Below the pieces are notes generated by a model, which worked only from the letters and a program-made list of their open reading frames with translations, made no database searches and was not told the DNA's origin. A DNA stretch of 8,816 bases, from contig JAOZLU010000151.1 in the NCBI GenBank assembly GCA_029934695.1, positions 1 through 8,816 of the forward strand. Reading direction: 5' to 3'. The position numbers were made by a program, and so were the translations under genes. Within the stretch, counting starts at the first letter, position 1. Every line of letters starts with the position of its first letter. Source of the DNA: Desulfobacterales bacterium (GTDB lineage: Bacteria; Desulfobacterota; Desulfobacteria; Desulfobacterales; 4be13). This document shows positions 6,201 through 8,816 of the stretch, in pieces.

Positions 6201-8816
6201 CTAATTTCTCCCGTATAACAAAGCATTCAGCTCCTCATCAATAGCCGCGTTTAATTTGTCTTCTGAAAGACTCTCGACCTCTGACAGGATTTCAGACTGA
6301 ATATCGGTATCTTTTGCAGTTTTTTCAGATACATCCGTGGAAAGGACTTCTTTTGTCAGATAATCCGTGAGCGCGTCAACGGTGGGGTAGTCAAATAACA
6401 GGGTGGACCGAAGGGAATGCCCCACGTCTGTTTCAAGCAGATCTTTTAATTCAACCGCCATCAGAGAATCCATTCCTATTTCAAACAGGCTTTGGCTGAA
6501 TTCTATATCCTCAGCAGAATTTAATCCCAAAATCTTTGCCACCTGAGAAGGGATATGTTTGGCCAGCAGTTCCTGTCGCGCTTCAGGCGGTGCTGCCTCC
6601 AACTGCCTGAGAAACTGGGACTGCCGGGCTGGGACCTTCTCCAAAACTGAATAAGATTGACTGAACGCTTCAAAAAACAGCGGCATATCCTGAGAAAACT
6701 GTCTCAGGAATTTCGGCCAGTTCACCTGAAAAACGCCTATTCGTGCGATGTTCTGCTGGAAAAGCCGGGCAAATATCTCCACGCCTTTTTCCGGGGCAAG
6801 GGTATTCACACCTCGTGCGCTCCAACGCACCTGATCGCGGCCACTCACGCTGGCAGCCATTCCGGTTTGATCCCACGGGCCCCAGTTGATGCTCAGTCCT
6901 GGCAGGCCCGTTGCCCGACGGTGATATGCCAGGGCATCGAGAAACGCATTGGCCGCGGCATAGTTCCCCTGAGCCGGTGATCCGAACAAAGAGGCAATGG
7001 AGGAGAAACAGACAAAAAAATCAAGGGGCATGTCCCGGGTCAATATGTGCAGATGCCAGGCTCCTTCTGCTTTCGGAGCCATCACTTTTTGAAACCGCTC
7101 CCAGTTCTGCTGTATCAGAACGCCGTCATCAAGAACACCGGCCGCGTGGATAATGCCCCGCAACTGGGGCATGGACACTTTTATTTTCTCAAACGCCTGG
7201 GTCACGTCTTTCTCGTTTGAGACATCCGCACTGAGTACAAGGACATCTGCCCCGGTCTCTCTCATCTGTGCGATGGCTCCCGCATTCTCGTCTGACGCTC
7301 CCCCGCGGCTCATCAGGATGAGGTGTTTCGCACCCTGTTTCACTAATTGAGAAGCAACCATGAGTCCCAATGCTCCGGTTCCGCCGGTAATCAGATAGCT
7401 GCTGTCAGGTCTGAGACGTGTTGAACTTTTAACATTTAATTCTGAACTTTGAACGAACCGGGCGACATATCGGACACCCTCCCGCCATGCAATCTGGGAT
7501 TCTTCATCCGGAATCCGTATTTCTTCAAATAATGACTGAATCTCATTATCTCTGTCTGCTGAAGGATCCAAATCAACTCGGACACAATGGAGTTCAGGAT
7601 GCTCCAGCGAGATAACCTGTCCCAGTCCCCACAATGGCGACTGATGCACCTGTAATGGAGGGGATGAGGGGCCAATGGCCTGCGCGCCTTGGGTGATCAG
7701 CCATAGGCGGGGATATTCAGACCACCGGGTCTGGGCCATGGCCTGAATCAGATGGAGTGAGGATTGAAGACTGACAGTTGAAGATTGGGTTTCGTCAAGG
7801 CCCCACAGATGAATAATTCCTCGAAATTGACTGCCATCCTGCATTCCGCATTCTTGGAGTAATCGTTGGAAATCTCTAAGTTCTGCCGGGTTAATGAGGT
7901 AATGTGCATCATCGGACACTTCATAAGCTTGGCTGGGAAACACCATCACGCAATGTTCTCCCTGCACTTTCAAACGGTCTGCCAATCTTTCCCCAAAGCC
8001 TTTTTTGTCTGCAAAAATCAGCCAGCTACCCGGTTCAGACTTGCCCTGAGCTTGTCGAAGCGGGCCCTGAGCCTGTCGAAGGGGCTTCCATATAATTTCG
8101 TAAAACTCGTCCGATTCTTTCCGAAGTCCGTGCATCAGCGTTTCCCGGCTCGTTTTTCTGAACTCAAAGTCTGTCACTTCTGCGATCATCTGTCCAAGAT
8201 CGTCAAAAAAAGATATGTTTCCGGAAATGCCCTGATTTTCTGAATTCCCGGTTGAATCTTCAATGCGGACATGGCCCCATAATCGCCCACCCGGCTCAGG
8301 GCGTTTGTAAAACTCGAACTTCGCCATACGAAACGGCATATAACTGTATTCGTGTTCAGAAGATTCATCTGTATCGGCTTTCCCGAAACTGCCCAGCACT
8401 TGGAAACACGCGTCAAGCAGGCCCGGATACAGTTGATAATCCCGAACATCGTCGGGCAACTGAGACGGCTGTTCTATACAGCACAGGGCTTCATTCTCAT
8501 TCCGCCATACATTTCTCACCCATTGGAATGAAGGGCCCCAGGCATATCCGACCTCCTGAAGAGCGGCATAAAATTCCGGACCGGATATGACATCGGCGCA
8601 TCTCGCTTTCACCGCTTCTGCATTGTCTGTCTGCAAAGGTGCGTCTGCGAATAACAGCCGAACTTTTCCGCTGCTGTGCAATATCCATGAATCAGCCCTG
8701 CTCTCCTCTTCTCCTTCCCGGATACTGACGATCTGAAAGGAAAATGCTTTATTTTCAAGAGGTGTCAGAATTACCTGAAGCGTCCGAACCTCATCACTGG
8801 AAAGGGTGATTGCACG
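6201..8816 (-). CDS. Type I polyketide synthase, DH-KR-ACP C-terminal portion (partial, 5' end outside window)
   Basis: The frame is open to the window edge: 871 codons plus TAG. A TTG at 8681 could pass as a start, but 45 coding residues precede it and read as DH sequence, so the true start is outside. Counting from the edge, the DH C-terminal half (1-220) has GYAWGPSFQ (90-98) and the second catalytic motif LLDACFQ with Asp135. The first DH motif (HxxxGxxxxP) is outside. A structural KR subdomain (about 236-465) leads straight into the KR, with no ER. The KR has GGTGALG (478-484), LDD (562-564, B-type), Lys582, Ser606, Tyr619 and Asn623. The ACP has GMDSL with phosphopantetheine Ser784. The acidic tail (842-871) looks like a C-terminal docking segment. 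The expected outcome is reduction to a D-hydroxyacyl, then dehydration to a trans double bond. Upstream KS and AT are presumed to be outside the window. Confidence 0.95.
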   Translation of the reverse strand, partial: RAITLSSDEVRTLQVILTPLENKAFSFQIVSIREGEEESRADSWILHSSGKVRLLFADAPLQTDNAEAVKARCADVISGPEFYAALQEVGYAWGPSFQWVRNVWRNENEALCCIEQPSQLPDDVRDYQLYPGLLDACFQVLGSFGKADTDESSEHEYSYMPFRMAKFEFYKRPEPGGRLWGHVRIEDSTGNSENQGISGNISFFDDLGQMIAEVTDFEFRKTSRETLMHGLRKESDEFYEIIWKPLRQAQGPLRQAQGKSEPGSWLIFADKKGFGERLADRLKVQGEHCVMVFPSQAYEVSDDAHYLINPAELRDFQRLLQECGMQDGSQFRGIIHLWGLDETQSSTVSLQSSLHLIQAMAQTRWSEYPRLWLITQGAQAIGPSSPPLQVHQSPLWGLGQVISLEHPELHCVRVDLDPSADRDNEIQSLFEEIRIPDEESQIAWREGVRYVARFVQSSELNVKSSTRLRPDSSYLITGGTGALGLMVASQLVKQGAKHLILMSRGGASDENAGAIAQMRETGADVLVLSADVSNEKDVTQAFEKIKVSMPQLRGIIHAAGVLDDGVLIQQNWERFQKVMAPKAEGAWHLHILTRDMPLDFFVCFSSIASLFGSPAQGNYAAANAFLDALAYHRRATGLPGLSINWGPWDQTGMAASVSGRDQVRWSARGVNTLAPEKGVEIFARLFQQNIARIGVFQVNWPKFLRQFSQDMPLFFEAFSQSYSVLEKVPARQSQFLRQLEAAPPEARQELLAKHIPSQVAKILGLNSAEDIEFSQSLFEIGMDSLMAVELKDLLETDVGHSLRSTLLFDYPTVDALTDYLTKEVLSTDVSEKTAKDTDIQSEILSEVESLSEDKLNAAIDEELNALLYGRN
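6207..6212 (-). promoter_or_regulatory. Ribosome binding site of the KS-AT gene
   Basis: GGGAGA lies within the last codons of the upstream PKS gene, six bases before ATG 6200. The upstream stop TAG (6203-6201) touches the ATG directly. This favours translational coupling and roughly matched amounts of the two PKS proteins. Confidence 0.7.
7421..7454 (-). repeat. AT-rich repeat-like segment just before the KR core
   Basis: The minus strand carries AGTTCA twice within an A/T-rich stretch that encodes SSELNVKSST, immediately before the conserved LRPDSSYLITGGTG. The base composition differs from the flanking coding DNA. It lies in the junction between the structural and catalytic KR halves, which tolerates length change. 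Confidence 0.4.
7758..7790 (-). repeat. Repeat-like segment in the KR structural subdomain
   Basis: This encodes TQSSTVSLQSS. The minus-strand DNA contains CAATCTTCAACTG and then CAGTCTTCAATC, an imperfect tandem pair. It lies between the conserved HLWGLD and HLIQAMAQ stretches, where related PKSs are variable. Confidence 0.45.
7841..7854 (-). repeat. Short 7-bp tandem pair
   Basis: Plus-strand gcattcc is followed by gcattct, encoding part of LQECGMQDG in the KR structural subdomain. Two copies alone could be chance. The entry is kept because it fits the pattern of the neighbouring sites. Confidence 0.3.
8043..8081 (-). repeat. Two 18-bp repeat units at 21-bp spacing, in frame in the PKS
   Basis: Plus-strand gccctgagcttgtcgaag (8043-8060) and gccctgagcctgtcgaag (8064-8081) differ by one base and lie exactly 21 bases apart. 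They encode LRQAQGPLRQAQGK between WKP and SEPGSWLIFADKKG. Without them, the sequence reads as an ordinary KR structural subdomain (WKP, then PGxWLIFAD). I recognise the ccctgagcxtgtcgaag word as a dispersed repeat common in many environmental bacterial genomes; this is from memory, not a search. Confidence 0.85.

Noticed and set aside
8043..8081. Transcription terminator hairpin
   Set aside because: The two units are direct repeats, not an inverted pair. There is no T-run, and the site lies inside an intact coding frame.
8679..8681. TTG as the start of the upstream PKS gene
   Set aside because: The same frame continues 45 codons to the window edge, and those residues read as DH-domain sequence. 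The start is therefore outside the window.

Overview
The window is the inside of a biosynthetic gene cluster. All five protein genes lie on the minus strand, head to tail with almost no space between them, so they read as one operon transcribed from high to low coordinates. In transcription order they are: (1) the C-terminal part of a type I modular polyketide synthase (PKS) with DH, KR and ACP domains (8816 to 6201, 5' end outside the window); (2) a stand-alone KS-AT didomain PKS (6200 to 3117); (3) a PAPS-dependent sulfotransferase (3061 to 2087); (4) an SbnA-type PLP enzyme (2090 to 1053); and (5) an SbnB-type dehydrogenase (1001 to the window edge, stop codon outside). Gene 5 has no stop codon inside the window, so a stop-to-stop ORF search misses it. 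I translated it by hand.

The genes fit one pathway. SbnA and SbnB homologues together make L-2,3-diaminopropionate (Dap) from O-phosphoserine and glutamate. The PKS proteins extend an acyl chain with malonate: the AT carries malonyl-type motifs, and DH plus a B-type KR would leave a double bond. The sulfotransferase would add a sulfo group to the product or to an intermediate. The likely product is a Dap-containing, possibly sulfated, PKS or PKS-NRPS hybrid metabolite. No NRPS module is visible here, so whatever uses Dap must lie outside the window. KS-AT ends in a helical tail where an ACP would normally follow, so its carrier protein must be supplied by another polypeptide.

The second layer is repeat DNA. 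Short period-7, period-21 and irregular repeats sit in frame inside inter-domain linkers and surface loops of both PKS proteins, at the ends of the sulfotransferase and in the tail of the SbnA homologue. They look like dispersed minisatellite or REP-like families that are tolerated in protein linkers. The clearest is a two-copy 21-bp repeat in the KR structural subdomain at 8043-8081.

The organism is bacterial, with G+C near one half by eye. The cis-AT PKS architecture, cyanobacterial/myxobacterial-style docking tails and abundant intragenic repeats suggest an environmental Gram-negative with a large genome. Desulfobacterota or a relative is my guess, at low confidence. No RNA genes, insertion sequences, CRISPR arrays, promoters or terminators were found. 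No gene-free stretch exceeds about 55 bases.
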